This document shows, piece by piece, positions 1 to 15,000 of a DNA stretch of 64,000 nucleotides (positions are counted from its first letter, which is position 1; each line of letters starts with the position of its first letter). A program made the translations under genes and the position numbers. The notes below the pieces were generated by a model. The model saw nothing but the letters and a program-made list of their open reading frames with translations. It was not told the DNA's origin and made no database searches. Source of the DNA: Apostichopus japonicus (Eukaryota > Echinodermata > Holothuroidea > Aspidochirotida > Stichopodidae); the NCBI RefSeq assembly GCF_037975245.1, contig NC_092572.1, positions 18,437,989 to 18,501,988 of the forward strand, read 5' to 3'.

Positions 1-3000
1 AGCACTGGCCATAACAGAAAAGTTATTTAAAGGATGCTGCTAAAAGTTCCCCAAGATGTAAATATGACAATATAGATATAAACATGTTAATTGTCTTTTC
101 CATTGGTGTGAAAAAAAATTCTCAGTTATCGATAACAATTGGAAAGAAATCTTCTGTTAGGGATAAGTAGTAAAGAAATGACATCACTGTTTGATAATGA
201 TTTTCACCAACCCTATCGGTTTTGAATTATTCGTGTTTACAAGCCAAGGAATAACACACAATTGCACACCAACACACACACCATCACCATTGCCAAGATT
301 CCTATTGCCTCCTGCAAGGAATAAAAATGCCTGAATTTTGCAAGATTAGGAGTGGCTCTGGGGCACAAATGTTGGCTGTAAGATAAACCTCAATCCCAAA
401 AGTGAGCCTAGAGTGAATGGAAGAATAATAAACCTGCATAGCATTATCAGTAGGAACAATGTCCTGAAAGTAATGGAAAATACCATTAAACTTGAGTAAG
501 ATGTTACATAGATCATTGACATGAACTTTCCACAATCAATTTTTGTAATAGTAAGACCTAAGTACTCCGTACTGGAAGACTTAAGAATATCTATTTACCT
601 CAAAAACAATCTTTCTTGACAGGAGTGTTGTTTGAGATAACTATGAAATGTTGTTTACCACCATGTACTATAAGGTTATTAGAAAAATCAAACCAATAGA
701 TTAGTTGCTTCATAAGCACTTACAGCTTTAAATATTAACCGATTCCAGCTCTTCTTGGAAATGAAAGTCTTTGGAATTGAACAATTTAAGTCATTAAAAT
801 AGACCAGAAACAGTCAGGGCCCAAAGATGGACCCTTTTAGAACTCTATTGGAGACATACGAATAATCAGAATACGTATTAGTTACATAAGTACATTGACA
901 AGTAGCTGGAGAGCAGGTTTTGGGCTTTGCCATCAATACCGTTAAATGATTAAGCTTCATCACAGGAATACCATGATCAATTGCATCAAATGCTGTCATA
1001 AGATCTAAGTACAAGCCTATTACAGTGTTGCCAATATAACTTAGTGATGACATGGGCTTCAGAGTCAACACTCCTCACATTCTACATCGATCTTATGAAA
1101 AGAAAAACAAAGATGAATTAAAAGGTTTCAGTCCCTAGTGGCAATATGTGATCACAAATTCAAAACATTACAAGAACCAGACAACCTTCAAACTAATAAC
1201 CCTATCAAACCAAGAAAGATATAGCTGTTTTTGGAAAGTTTTTCTCCACAAAGATCTCTGTCATATATAACAAAGATGATTGTTGAATTTGTGTCCCGTT
1301 TGAAAGCTAAATTAACATAACCTGGAGAGCACATATCGACATAAACCAATGAACACTACTCTCTCAATCCTCATTTTGTTTTCAGAAAAATAAGAGGTTA
1401 GAAAGCTAGAACTTGCTTAGTGATTCCTCGTGTAGCCTTTGTCAAGGAAGCAAAACTCTATGATAACTTACAATTAAACAGTTAAAAGTTTATCTATACA
1501 ACAGTCCCATTGCAATGATGAATAAAAACTTAGAAATATAGTCTGTTCAAAGAAAGACAGCATTCAAGTAAGAATTCAACACTAACCTGGACAAGCAACG
1601 GAATCAGTTGCCTGAGATGAATCTGTGCATGTACAAGTTATAACACCAGGAAAGTTGGCTACAGTGGAGCCAGCACCGGGATTACATGTCACGGTTACTG
1701 CATCTCCATTAGGATCTGTACAGGAAGGTGTTGTGAACTGAAGGAAGAATTGGTTTCCATTTGGGATAGTCGTAAAATCCGTTGGACAGGACCCAATTTG
1801 TGGAGGAGCATTTGGAACTGTAAACAAGTTAAAGGTTACAAATAGTCAAAAAAGAATATCTGATGAAAATAATAATAATTAAGTATATTTAGATGTCAGC
1901 TGTATTTTGAAACCAGTGACAATATTTACTTACTTTGAACAGTGATAGTAAATGAACAGGAATCAGTAAGACCTCCACTGTCAGTGCAAGTACATACAAC
2001 TGTGTTTGAACCAGCATTAAATGGAGATCCAGATGATGGTGTGCAGGTAGCAAGGAAGTTAGCTTGTTGATTGTCTACACACTGTGGAGTATTGAACTGT
2101 GCAGTAGTTGATGTACCAAGGAGTGGTGCTGTTACAGAGAAGTCTGCAGGACACTGGACAGTAGGAGGTTGGTTCACTTCAGAGAGAAAGAAAAAGTCAA
2201 AACATTATAGGATTTAATGCAATATCTTGAACAGGTCCATTTTCTACTTTTTGACACTTTCTGTAAATTCTCAACATCCATTTTTTGAGTTTCTAAAGAG
2301 TTTATGTTGTGTTAAGCACTTTACACAAGGTCAATGAGTACTACTTGTCAGTGATGAAAATGATAACATTAAAGTGTAAAAGCAGAACAATTGCAGCCAG
2401 CCTTATGTCACTTGTTATGCTTTGTCTAAGGCATTAAGTTAACAGATATGTTTAAGGCCAGTTGCTGTGCATTTTGTATAATAGATGTGTGAACTAATAT
2501 ACTTTCCAAGCAGCACTTACACCACCTTGCATATATAAATCAAATTTAAGTTGATGATATTAAGATAAGAAATATATTTCAAATGATACCATGAAGATAT
2601 CATTGACTTTCATAATACAAGGGAAGCTATCAGCTATTTCTACTAAACTAGCTTAGACTTAACAGACTTTGATTGCACAAAAAGTTATAAAGAGTTCATG
2701 AAAATCATAGGTGCAATTTTCTACCAAGTATGTTTATGTTCACTTTGGCTTATGACTCATAGTCTGCAGACGATCTCGATTTCACTATTAACATTTTCTA
2801 AGTTTGTGCTTTCACTTGATAGAAGATGACAATGTCACTAACATTCCATACTAGAAGTCTTTCTAAGTTACAAGATGCTGTCTGTCTTGGCTTTGCTGTG
2901 ACAAGAATTATTAATCCAAGAAACAGGTCCTGTTATCTTTCTTCTCTAAGTGACAACTGTATATAACTAAATATGTGATTGAAGTGTACTTTTCTCCAAC

Positions 3001-6000
3001 TGATTATCCAGAATTAATTGAGAGGCAAAAGAGATAATAAAGTCATTGCAATACACACAAACATTTTTAGTGTGAGTTTGTTGCAGTTGTGAAGCTGTAG
3101 TTTGTACACATTTAAAACAAGCATAATTGCCACTCAAGGTGAGATCTGCCATACATTATTACAATCAGCTTCAGTTGATGAGCACCATCCTGTTATACAA
3201 ACTTCTAAGCTTTGAAATATGTCTGTTTTGTTTTATTTGTTAACAAGCACAATAGTATTGAGAAACTATGATACTTTAGCAATGCTTTCTAATTGTTGCT
3301 TGTTATCTTCACAATAACCATCACTATTACCGGTTTCAATTGATTTCACTAACTGGTGAATGATTACATTTCAGAACCTTTTACAGTTCTAATTTCATAC
3401 TCCATTGGCCATGAATATCCCTTCTTATTGGTTACCACAATGTGAAGAAAAGTTTAATAACAAAGTGTTACTAGCCCACGTATAGGCCTACACAAAGTAA
3501 CAATATCTAATCTTGGTCTGTCAATTACTAATTAATGCTTAACTTTACGAAACATAGAAAAAAAAGAGCATCTATTTTCCTTCCCCTATCCTTTTCTTTA
3601 TAAAACAATGTGTGCACATTTAGCAACTTAATTCTCCAGACATGCAGTGTACCAACAAGCCTAACTTTGACTAAGCTGTAATGATAGACAAATTGGTAGA
3701 CAGATCCTATACAATTTCTTGTGACAAAGTTGGCAAGAGTCCAAGGTAAGTGTCAGTCAGTCCTACATACATCCTATGTTCCTTAATTAATTCGGGCAAT
3801 TCCAGTAACATCTTTCTGAATCTTAAAAGTGAAACATCTGGGAAGTCCTTTCAACAAACAAGATGTAAAACATATATATCAAATATCCAGGCCTTCAAAC
3901 AAAACACCATATTAAACGTATTCAATGTTACATCAAGGCAATGTGTCACTTGGAATCTGATTGATCAAATAAATGTACCAACATACACAGCAGGGAATAA
4001 TAAAGTGTTTACATTTTGTGTAGCAGTTGAGAAAGCTCTGAATTTGGTCTTTAAAAGTAGTCTGGTTCCTGTGTACGAAAACTGCTATCTTGCACTTGCT
4101 TGCATAGCATTTTTCTATGCGATACCAGATAGAACAAACAGAACGTTTTGTTTGACTAATGTTAGACCCCAAACAGTGGCAACACTATTAAGTAATAACT
4201 AATGCTTGTCTCTCAATTCTGCCAGTCATGATGAAAGAACATGGGTTAAGGTTTACACTGTTCAGAAAAAAAACGTTTGTAACAGTGCATCTGTCTCTTG
4301 TTGACCTTGATCAAAACTGAAACCAACATTTCCTGTCATGTCTACTTCAACATAAACTACTACAGACTTTATCATGTAACTATGACAAACTGGCACAAGA
4401 TCAACTCCCATAACTGACCTTCAAGAAAACACAATGACATATGTCCAACACCTTATGCCTCGTGCCATGAACACAATTGAAATTTTACAAGGTGGTTTAA
4501 CTTCGAAAATTTAACAAAAGGTTAGGACCGTGTCTTACCTGGACAAGCAACTGAATCAGTTGCCTGAGATGAATCTGTGCATGTACAAGTTATAACACCA
4601 GGAACGTTGGCTACAGTAGAGCCAGCACCAGGATTACATGTCACGGTTACTGCATCTCCATTAGGATCTGTACAGGAAGGTGTTGTGAACTGAAGGAAGA
4701 ATTGGTTATTAAATGCAACGCTACTGAAATCCGTTGGACAGGGCCCAATTTGTGGAGGAGAGTTCACAGCTGTAAAGAAATGAAAGGTTTGATTTTACTG
4801 TTGAAGAAAATCACATTTAACTGTTGTGAAAGCTTAAGAAGCCTTGAATTATTTAAGTTACAGTGGCAATGAGGACATGATTAACTTAAACACAGCTGTC
4901 TATGCATGCTGCATAATATCAAAGACTACCTATGTTAAACCAAAGGCCAAAGAATACTTTTACTTTCTTTTGGCATCAATCTTACAACAGACTGTTTAAC
5001 AAATAAAAACTCTGATAGATTCCATAGTGTGGACCTACAATATATTCCTAGCAGACTGCAATAAATATATACTTCTTTTAATAGCTACTTAGCACAAAGG
5101 TTCATGCCAAACCTTGTTAATTTATTGAATTGTGAAATGCAACCTTGGTGAAAACTAAGAGATAGATCTATCATACAAAAAAGTTAAGAAACATGTTAAC
5201 AAATATTTGAATCCCCATATAAGTAATGTGGTATTGCTTCAAAATGACATGAGACACTTTCACTTTCTTTGCTATAATCATATAAATGCTCACACACTAT
5301 TCAATGTAGATGAAGCACTGTGGTGAATCAAGTCAATAATAAGATACCATCATGCAATTATCTGTGTCAATTATGGATATGGAACTTACTTAGCACATTA
5401 ACAACAAATGTACAGGAACCAGTCAGACCTCCACTGTCAGTGCAAGTACATACAACTGTGTTTGAACCAGCATTAAATGGAGATCCAGTTGATGGTGTGC
5501 AGGTAGCAAGGAAGTTAGCTTGTTGATTGTCTACACACTGTGGAGTATTGAACGGTGCAGTAGTTGATGTACTCAGTGGTGGTGCTGTCACAGAGAAGTC
5601 TGCAGGACACTGAACAGTAGGAGGTTGGTTCACTTTATAGAGAAAGAAAAACAGTGGAAAATGAAAGCCAAGTTTTTTTGTTTTTTGGTCATAATTTTAA
5701 ACACTTCTCTGCATTTCTGTGCTTTTTAGACTTCTTAATTATTCCATCACTATTGTCCCTCGGCTGATGGGACATCATCCTGTTATGCATCATTATAAGA
5801 ACAAAGGTGCTCTCTTCTATCTGTTAAAGGTCAAGCAACCTGTAGCAATGACTGTTTGTGATATCATTTGGAATACTTACAGTTTGCAAATAGCTCATGT
5901 ATGCAGTTTTCTAATGTTTGCTCAGAAATGGTCGAAACTAAAACATTAAACTAATTATGAATTTAATTTCATTATGTCACAGGGGGCAGTGCACGAGCTC

Positions 6001-9000
6001 CATAAAAAGGAAACTTTGTTGCAATACAGTACATATGGAAAATGTTGACATCCAAGGAAAGACAGCTCTCTTACAACTGGCCATAACAGAAAAGTTATTT
6101 AAAGGATGCTGCTTAAAGTTCTCCAAGTTGTAAATATGACAATATAGATATAAACATGTTAATTGTCTTTTCCATTGGTGTGAAAAAAAATTCTCAGTAA
6201 TTGATATTAATTGGAAAGAAATCTTCTGTTAGGGATAAGTAGAAAAGAAATGACATCACTGTTTGATAATGATGTTCACCAACCCTATCGGTTTTGAATT
6301 GTTCGTGTTTACAAGCCAAGGAATAACACACAATTGCACACCAACACACACACCATCACCATTGCCAAGACTCCTTTTGCCTCCTGCAAGGAATAAAAAT
6401 GCCTGAAGTTTGCAAGATTAGGAGTGGCTCTAGGGCACAAATGTTGGCTGTATGATAAACCTCAATCCCAAAAGTGAGCCTAGAGTGAATGGAAGAATAA
6501 TAAACCTGCATAGCATAATCAGTAGGAACACTGTCCTTAAAGTAATAGAAAATACCATTAAACTTGAGTAAGGAGTTACATAGATCATTGACATGAACTT
6601 TCCACGATCAATTTTTGTAATGGTAAGACCTAAGTACTCCGTACTGGAAAACTTAAGAATATCTATTTACCTCAAAAACAATCTTTCTTGACAGGAGTGT
6701 TGTTTGGGATAACTATGAAATATTGTTTACCACCATTTAGCTTAAGGTTATTAGAAAATATCAAACCAATAGATTAGTTGCTTCATAGCCCTTACAGCTT
6801 TAAATATTAACTGATTCCAGCCCTTCTTGGAAATGGAAGTATTTGTGTCATTTGCAAAGAAACATTGGAATTGAACAATTTAAGTCATTAAAATAGACCA
6901 GAAACAGTCAGGGCCCAAAGATGGACCCTTGTAGAACTCTATTGGAGACATTCGAATAATCAGAATATGTATTAGTTACATATTAAGTACATTGACAAGT
7001 AGCTGGAGAGCAGGTTTTGGGCTTTGCCATCAATACAGTTAAATGATTAAGCTTCATCACGGGAATACCTTGATCAATTGCATCAAATGCTGTCATAAGA
7101 TCTAAGTACAAGCCTATTACAGTGTTGCCAACATGACTTAGTGATGACATGGGCTTCAGAGTCAACACTCCTCACATTCTACATCAATTGATGATATAAA
7201 AAGAAAAACAAAGATGATTAAAAGGTGCAGTCATCACAAATTCAATACATTACAGGAACCAGACACAACTTCAAACTAATATCTCTACCAAACCAAGCAA
7301 GATATTGCTTAGCTGCTTTGGAAAGTTCTTCTCCACGAAGATCTCTGTCATATAAATCGAAGATGAATGTGGAATTGTGTCCCCTTTAAAAGCTAAATTA
7401 ACATAACCTGGATAGCCCATACCGACATAAACCATGAGCCCAACCCTCTCAATCCTCATTTTGTTTTCAGAAAAATAAGAGGTTAGAAAGATAGAAATTG
7501 CTTAGTGATTCCTTGTGTAGTCTTTGTCAAGAAATCAAAACACAATGATAACTTAAATTTAAACAGTCTCATAAATGTGACAAGTTGATCTTTGCAACAG
7601 TCCCATTGCAATAATGAATACAAACTTAGAAATATAGTCTTCAAGGAATGACAGCATTCAAGTAAGAATTCAACACTTACCTGGACAAGCAACTGAACTA
7701 GTTGCCTGAGATGAATCTGTGCATGTACAAGTTATAACACCAGGAAAGTTGGCTACAGTAGAGCCAGCACCAGGATTACATGTCACGGTTACTGCATCTC
7801 CATTAGGATCTGTACAGGAAGGTGTTGTGAACTGAACGAAGAATTGGTTTCCATTTGGGCTAGTCGTAAAATCCGTTGGACAGGACCCAATTTGTGGAGG
7901 AGAATTTGGAACTGTAAACAAGTTAAAGGTTCAAATAGTCAAAAAAGAATATCTGATGAAAATAATCATAATTAAGTATATTTACATGTCAGCTGTATTT
8001 TGAAACCAGTGACAATATTTACTTACTTTGAACAGTGATAGTAAATGTACAGGAATCAGTTAAACCTCCACTGTCCTGACATGTACATACAACTGTGTTT
8101 GAACCAGCATTAAATGGAGATCCAGATGATGGTGTGCAGGTAGCAAGGAAGTTAGCTTGTTGACTGTCTACACACTGTGGAGTATTGAACTGTGCAGTAG
8201 TTGATGTACCAAGGAGTGGTGTTGTTACAGAGAAGTCTGCAGGACACTGGACAGTAGGAGGTTGGTTCACTTCATAGAGAAAGAAAAAGTCAAAACAAGG
8301 CATTATAGGATTTAATGCAATATCTTGAACAGGTCCATTTTCTACTTTTTGACACTTTCTGTAAATTCTCAACATCCATTTTTTGAGTTTCTCAAGAGTT
8401 TATGTTGTGTTAAGCACTTTACACAAGGTCACTGAGTACTACTTGTCAGGGACAAAAATGATAACATTAAAGTGTAAAAGCAGAACAATTGCAGCCAGCC
8501 TTTATGTCACTTGTTATGAGGCATATCATGTTTATGCTTTGTCTAAGGCATTAAGTTAACAGATATGTTTAAGGCCAGTTGCAGTGCATTTTGTATAATA
8601 GATGTGTGAACTAATATACTTTCCAAGCAGCACTTACACCACCTTGCATATATAAATCAAATTTAAGTTGATGATATTAAGATAAGAAATATATTTCAAA
8701 TGATACCATGAAGATATCATTGACTTTCATAATACAAGGGAAGCTATCAGCTTAGACTTAACATACTTTGATTGCACAAAAAGTTATAAAGAGTTCATGA
8801 AAATCATAGGTGCAATTTTCTACCAAGTATGTTTATAAGGGGTTTCCTTTAAAGTGTTCACTTAAGCTTATGACTCTTAGTCTGCAGACGATCTCGATTA
8901 CACTATTAACATTTTCTAAGTTTGTGCTTTCACTTGATAGAAGATGGCAATGTCACTAACATTCCATACTAGAAGTCTTTCTAAGTTACAAGATGCTGTC

Positions 9001-12000
9001 TGTCTTGGCTTTGCTGTGATATGAATTATTAATCCAATAAACAAGGTCCTGTTATCTTTCTTCTCTAAGTGACAACTGTATATAACTACAAATGTGATTG
9101 AAGTGTACTTTTCTCCAACTGATTATCTAGAATTAATTGAGAGGCAAAAGAGATAATAAAGTCATTGCAATACATGCAAACATTTTTAGTGTGTGTTTTT
9201 TGCAGTTCTGAAGCTGTAGTTTGTACACTTTTAAAATAACCATAATTGCCACTCAAGGTGAGATCTGCCATACATTATTACAATCAGCTTCAGTTGATGA
9301 GAACCATCCTGTTATACAAACTTCTAAGCTTGGAAATAAGTCTGTTTTGTTTTATCTGTTAACAAGCACAATAGTATTGAGAAGCTATGGATACTTTAGC
9401 AATGCTTTCTAATTGTTGCTTGTTATCTTCACAATAACCATCACTATTACCGGTTTCAATTTATTCCACTTACTGGTGAATGATTACATTTCAGAACCTT
9501 TAACAGTTCTAATTTCATACTCCATTTGCCATGGATATCACTCCTTATTGGTTACCACAATGTGAAGAAAAGTTTAATAACAAAGTGTTACTAGCCCTCG
9601 TATAGGCCTACACAAAATAACAATGTCTAATCTTGGTCTGTCAATTACTAATTAATGCTTAACTTTACCAAACATAGAAAATATGAGCACCTCTTTTCCT
9701 TCCCCTATCCTTTTCTTTATAAAACAATGTGTGCACATTTAGCAACTTATTCCTCCAGACATGCAGTGTACCAACAAGTCTAACTTTCACTAAAGCTGTA
9801 ATGATAGACAAATTGGTAGACAGATCCTATACAATGTCTTGTGAGAGACTTGGCATGAGTCCCAAGGTATCAGTCAGTCCTACATACACCCTTTGTTCTT
9901 TTAATAATTCGGGCAATTCCAGTAACATCTTTCTGAATATTAACAGTGAAATATCTGGGATGTCCTTGCAACAAACAAGATGTAAAACATATATCAAATA
10001 TCCAGGCCTTCAAACAAAACACCATATTTAACCTATTCAATGTTACATCAAAGCAATGTGTCACTTGGAATCTGATTGATCAAATAAATGTACCAACATA
10101 CACAGTAGGGAATAATAAAGTGTTTACAGTTTGTGTAGCAGTTTTAAAAGCTCTGAATTTGGTCTTTAAAAATAGTCTGGTTTCTGTGTACAAAAAATGC
10201 TATGTTGCACAATTTGCTTGGATAGCATTTTTCTATGTGATACCAGATAGAATAAACAAAACCTTTTGTTTGACTAACGTTAGACGCCAAACAGTGGCAA
10301 CACTATTAATAACTAATGCTCGTCTTTAAATTCTGCCAGTCATGTTGACAGAGCATGGGATATGTTTTACACTGTTCAGAAAAAAACGTTTCTAACAGAG
10401 CATCTGTCTCTGGTTGACCTTGATCAAAACTGAAACCAACATTTCCTGTCATGCTTACTTCAACATAAACTACAGACTTTATCATGTAACTATGAAAAAC
10501 CAGCACAAGATCCTCTCTTAAGAATGAACTTTAAGAAAAACACAATGACATATGTCCTAAACCATATGCCTCGTGCTGAATAAAATGCAAATTTTACAAG
10601 GTGGTTTTACTTATAACATTTAAGGAAAACTTAGGATCGTGTCTTACCTGGACAAGTAACTGAATCAATTGCCTGAGATGAATCTGTGCATGTACAAGTT
10701 ATAACACCAGGAAAGTTGGCTACAATAGAGCCAGCACCAGGATTACATGTCACGGTTACTGCATCTCCATTAGGATCTGTGCAGGAAGGTGTTGTGAACT
10801 GAAGGAAGAATTGGTTATTAAATGCAACACTATTGAAATCCGTTGGACAGGGCCCGATTTGTGGAGGAGAGTTCACAGCTGTAAAGAAATGAAAGGTTTG
10901 ATTTTACTGTTGAAGAAAATCACATTTAACTGTTGTGAAAGCTTAAGAAGCCTTGAATTATTTAAGTTACAGTGGCAATGAGGACATGATTAACTTAAAC
11001 ACAGCTGTCTATGCATGCTGCATAATATCAAAAACTACCTATGTTACACCAAAGTCCGAAAAATACTTTGACTTTCTTTTGGCATCAATCTTACAACAGA
11101 CTGTTTAGCCAATAAAAACTCTGATAGATTCCATAGTGTGGACCTACAATACATTCCTAGCAGACTCCAATAAATATACACTTCTTTTAATAGCTACTTA
11201 GCACAAAGATTCATGCCAAACCTTGTTGATTAATTGAATTCTGAAATGCAACCTTGGTGAAGACTAAGATATAGATCTATCATACAAAAAAAGTTAAATG
11301 TTAACAAATATTTGATTTCCCATATAAGTAATATGGTATTGCTTCAAAATGACATGAGACACTTTCACTTTCTTTGCTATAATCATATTTATGCTCACAC
11401 ACTATTCAATGTAGATGAAGCACTGTGGTGAATCAAGTCAATCAAAAGATACCAATCATGCAAATTATCTGTGTCAATTATGGATATGGAACTTACTTAG
11501 CACAGTGACAACAAATGTACAGGAACCAGTCAGACCTCCACTGTCTGTGCAAGTACATGCAACTGTGTTTGAACCAGCATTAAATGGAGATCCAGATGAT
11601 GGTGTGCAGGTAGCAAGGAAGTTAGCTTGTTGATTGTCTACACACTGTGGAGTATTGAACGGTGCAGTAGTTGATGTACTCAGTGGTGGTGCTGTCACAG
11701 AGAAGTCTGCAGGACACTGAACAGTAGGAGGTTGGTTCACTTCATAGAGAAAGAAACACAGGGGGAAATGAAAGCCAAGATGTTATGTATTTTGTCCATA
11801 ATTTTAAACACTTCTCTGCATGAGCATTGCAACATTTTCACAAACTTTCCTTTGATGTGCAGTTCGGAATCTGTGCTTTTTAGACTTCTTAATTATTCCA
11901 TCACAATTGTCCCTCAGCTGATGGGACATCATCCTGTTATGCAACATAATAAGAACAAAGGTGCTCTGTTCTATCTGTTAAAGGTCAAGAAACCTGTAGC

Positions 12001-15000
12001 AATGACTGTTCATGATATCATTTGGAATACTTACTGTTTGCAAATAGCTCATGTATGCAGTTTTCTAATGTTTGCTCAGAAATGGTCGAAACTAAAACAT
12101 TTCACTTATTATGAATTTACTTTTGTGGTGTCACAGGGGGCAGTGCAAGAGCTCCATAAAATGCAAACTTTATTGCAATACAGTGCATTTGGAAACTTTT
12201 GACATCCAAGGAAAGACAGCTCTCTTACAACTGGCCATAACAGAAAAGTTATTGAAAGGATGCTGCTAGAAGTTCTCCAAGTTGTAAATATGACAATAGA
12301 GATATAAACATGTTAAATAATTTCCCTTGGTGTGAATTTTTTTTCCCAATAATCGATTAATATGGGAAAGAAATCTTCTGTTAAGGATAAGTAGTAAACA
12401 AATGACATCACTGTTTGATAATGATGTTCACCAACCATATCGGTTTTGAATTATTCATGTTTACAAGCCAAGGAATAACACACAATTGCACACCAACACA
12501 CACACCATCACCATTGCCAAGACTCCTTTTGCCTCCTGCAAGGAAAACAATGCCTGAATTTTGCAAGATTAGGTGTAGCTCTAGGGCACAAATGTTGGCT
12601 GTATGATAAACCTCAATCCCAAAAGTGAGCCTAGAGTGAATGGAAGAATAATAAACCTGCATAGCATTATCAGTAGGAACACTGTCCTTAAAGTAATAGA
12701 AAATACCATTAAACTTGAGTAAGGAGTTACATAGATCATTGACATGCACTTTCCACGATCAATTTTTGTAATGGTAAGACCTAAGTACTCCGTACTGGAA
12801 AACTTAAGAATATCTATTTACCTCAAAAACAATCTTTCTTGACAGGAGTGTTGTTTGAGATAACTATGAAATGTTGTTTACCACCATGTACTATAAGGTT
12901 ATTAGAAAAATCAAACCAATAGATTAGTTGCTTCATAGCCCTTACAGCTTTAAATATTAACTGATTCCAGCCCTTCTTGGAAATGGAAGTATTTGTGTCA
13001 TTTGCAAAGAAACATTGGAATTGAACAATTTAAGGCATTAAAAGAGACCAGAAACAGTCAGGGCCCAAAGATGGACCCTTGTAGAACTCTATTGGAGACA
13101 TTCGAATAATCAGAATATGTATTAGTTACATATTAAGTACATTGACAAGTAGCTGGAGAGCAGGTTTTGGGCTTTGCCATCAATACCGTTAAATGATTAA
13201 GCTTCATCACGGGAATACCATGATCAATTGCATCAAATGCTGTCATAAGATCTAAGTACAAGCCTATTACAGTGTTGCCAATATAACTTAGTGATGACAT
13301 GGGCTTCAGAGTCAACACTCCTCACATTCTACATCAATTGATGATATAAAAAGAAAAACAAAGATGATTAAAAGGTGCAGTCATCACAAATTCAATACAT
13401 TACAGGAACCAGACACAACTTCAAACTAATATCTCTACCAAACCAAGCAAGATATTGCTTAGCTGCTTTGGAAAGTTCTTCTCCACGAAGATCTCTGTCA
13501 TATAAATCGAAGATGAATGTGGAATTTGTGTCCCCTTTAAAAGCTAAATTAACATAACCTGGATAACCCATACCGACATAAACCATGAGCCCAACCCTCT
13601 CAATCCTCATTTTGTTTTCAGAAAAATAAGAGGTTAGAAAGATAGAAATTGCTTAGTGATTCCTTGTGTAGTCTTTGTCAAGAAATCAAAACACAATGAT
13701 AACTTACATTTAAACAGTCTCATAAATGTGACAAGTTGATCTTTGCAACAGTCCCATTGCAATAATGAATACAAACTTAGAAACATAGTCTTCAAGGAAT
13801 GACAGCATTCAAGTAAGAATTCAACACTTACCTGGACAAGCAACTGAATCAGATGCCTGAGATGAATCTGTGCATATACAAGTTATAACACCAGGAAAGT
13901 TGGCTACAGTAGAGCCAGCACCAGGATTACATGTCACGGTTACTGCATCTCCATTAGGATCTGTACATGAAGGTGTTGTGAACTGAACGAAGAATTGGTT
14001 TCCATTTGGGATAGTCGTAAAATCCGTTGGACAGGACCCAATTTGTGGAGGAGCATTTGGAACTGTAAACAAGTTAAAGGTTACAAATGGTCAAAAAAGA
14101 ATATCTGATGAAAATAATAATAAAGTATATTTAGATGTCAGCTGTATTTTGAAACCAGTGACAAAATTTACTTACTTTGAACAGTGATAGTAAATGTACA
14201 GGAATCAGTTAAACCTCCACTGTCAGTGCAAGTACATACAACTGTGTTTGAACCAGCATTAAATGGAGATCCAGATGATGGTGTGCAGGTAGCAAGGAAG
14301 TTAGCTTGTTGACTGTCTACACACTGTGGAGTATTGAACTGTGCAGTAGTTGATGTACCAAGGAGTGGTGCTGTTACAGAGAAGTCTGCAGGACACTGGA
14401 CAGTAGGAGGTTGGTTCACTTCAGAGAGAAAGAAAAAGTCAAAACAAGGCATTATAGGATTTAATGCAATATCTTGAACAGGTCCATTTTTTACTTTTGG
14501 AAACTTTCTGTAAATTCTCAACATCCATTTCTCAGTTTCTCAAGAGTTTATGTTGTGTTAAGCACTTTACACAAGGTCACTGAGTACTACTTGTCAGGGA
14601 CAAAAATGATAACATTAAAGTGTAAAAGCAGAACAATTGCAGCCAGCCTTTATGTCACTTGTTATGAGGCATATCATGTTTATGCTTTGTCTAAGGCATT
14701 AAGTTAACAGATATTTTTTAAGGCCAGTTGCAGTGCATTTTGTATAATAGATGTGTGAACTAATATACTTTCCAAGCAGCACTTACACCACCTTGCATAT
14801 ATAAATCAAATTTAAGTTGATGATATTAAGATAAGAAATATATTTCAAATGATACCATGAAGATATCATTGACTTTCATAATACAAGGGAAGCTATCAGC
14901 TTAGACTTAACATACTTTGATAGCACAAAAAGTTATAAAGAGTTCATGAAAGTCTTAGGTGCTATTTAAGTATGTTTATAAGGGGTTTCCTTTAAAGTAT

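Noticed and set aside
3750-4202. 150-codon plus-strand open frame in an intron
   Set aside because: The same DNA in the other two 6.1 kb units is frameshifted, and the frame has no recognisable motif.
11732-12202. 156-codon plus-strand open frame
   Set aside because: It is interrupted in the related copy at 5719-5949, it is antisense to the gene, and it shows no family features.
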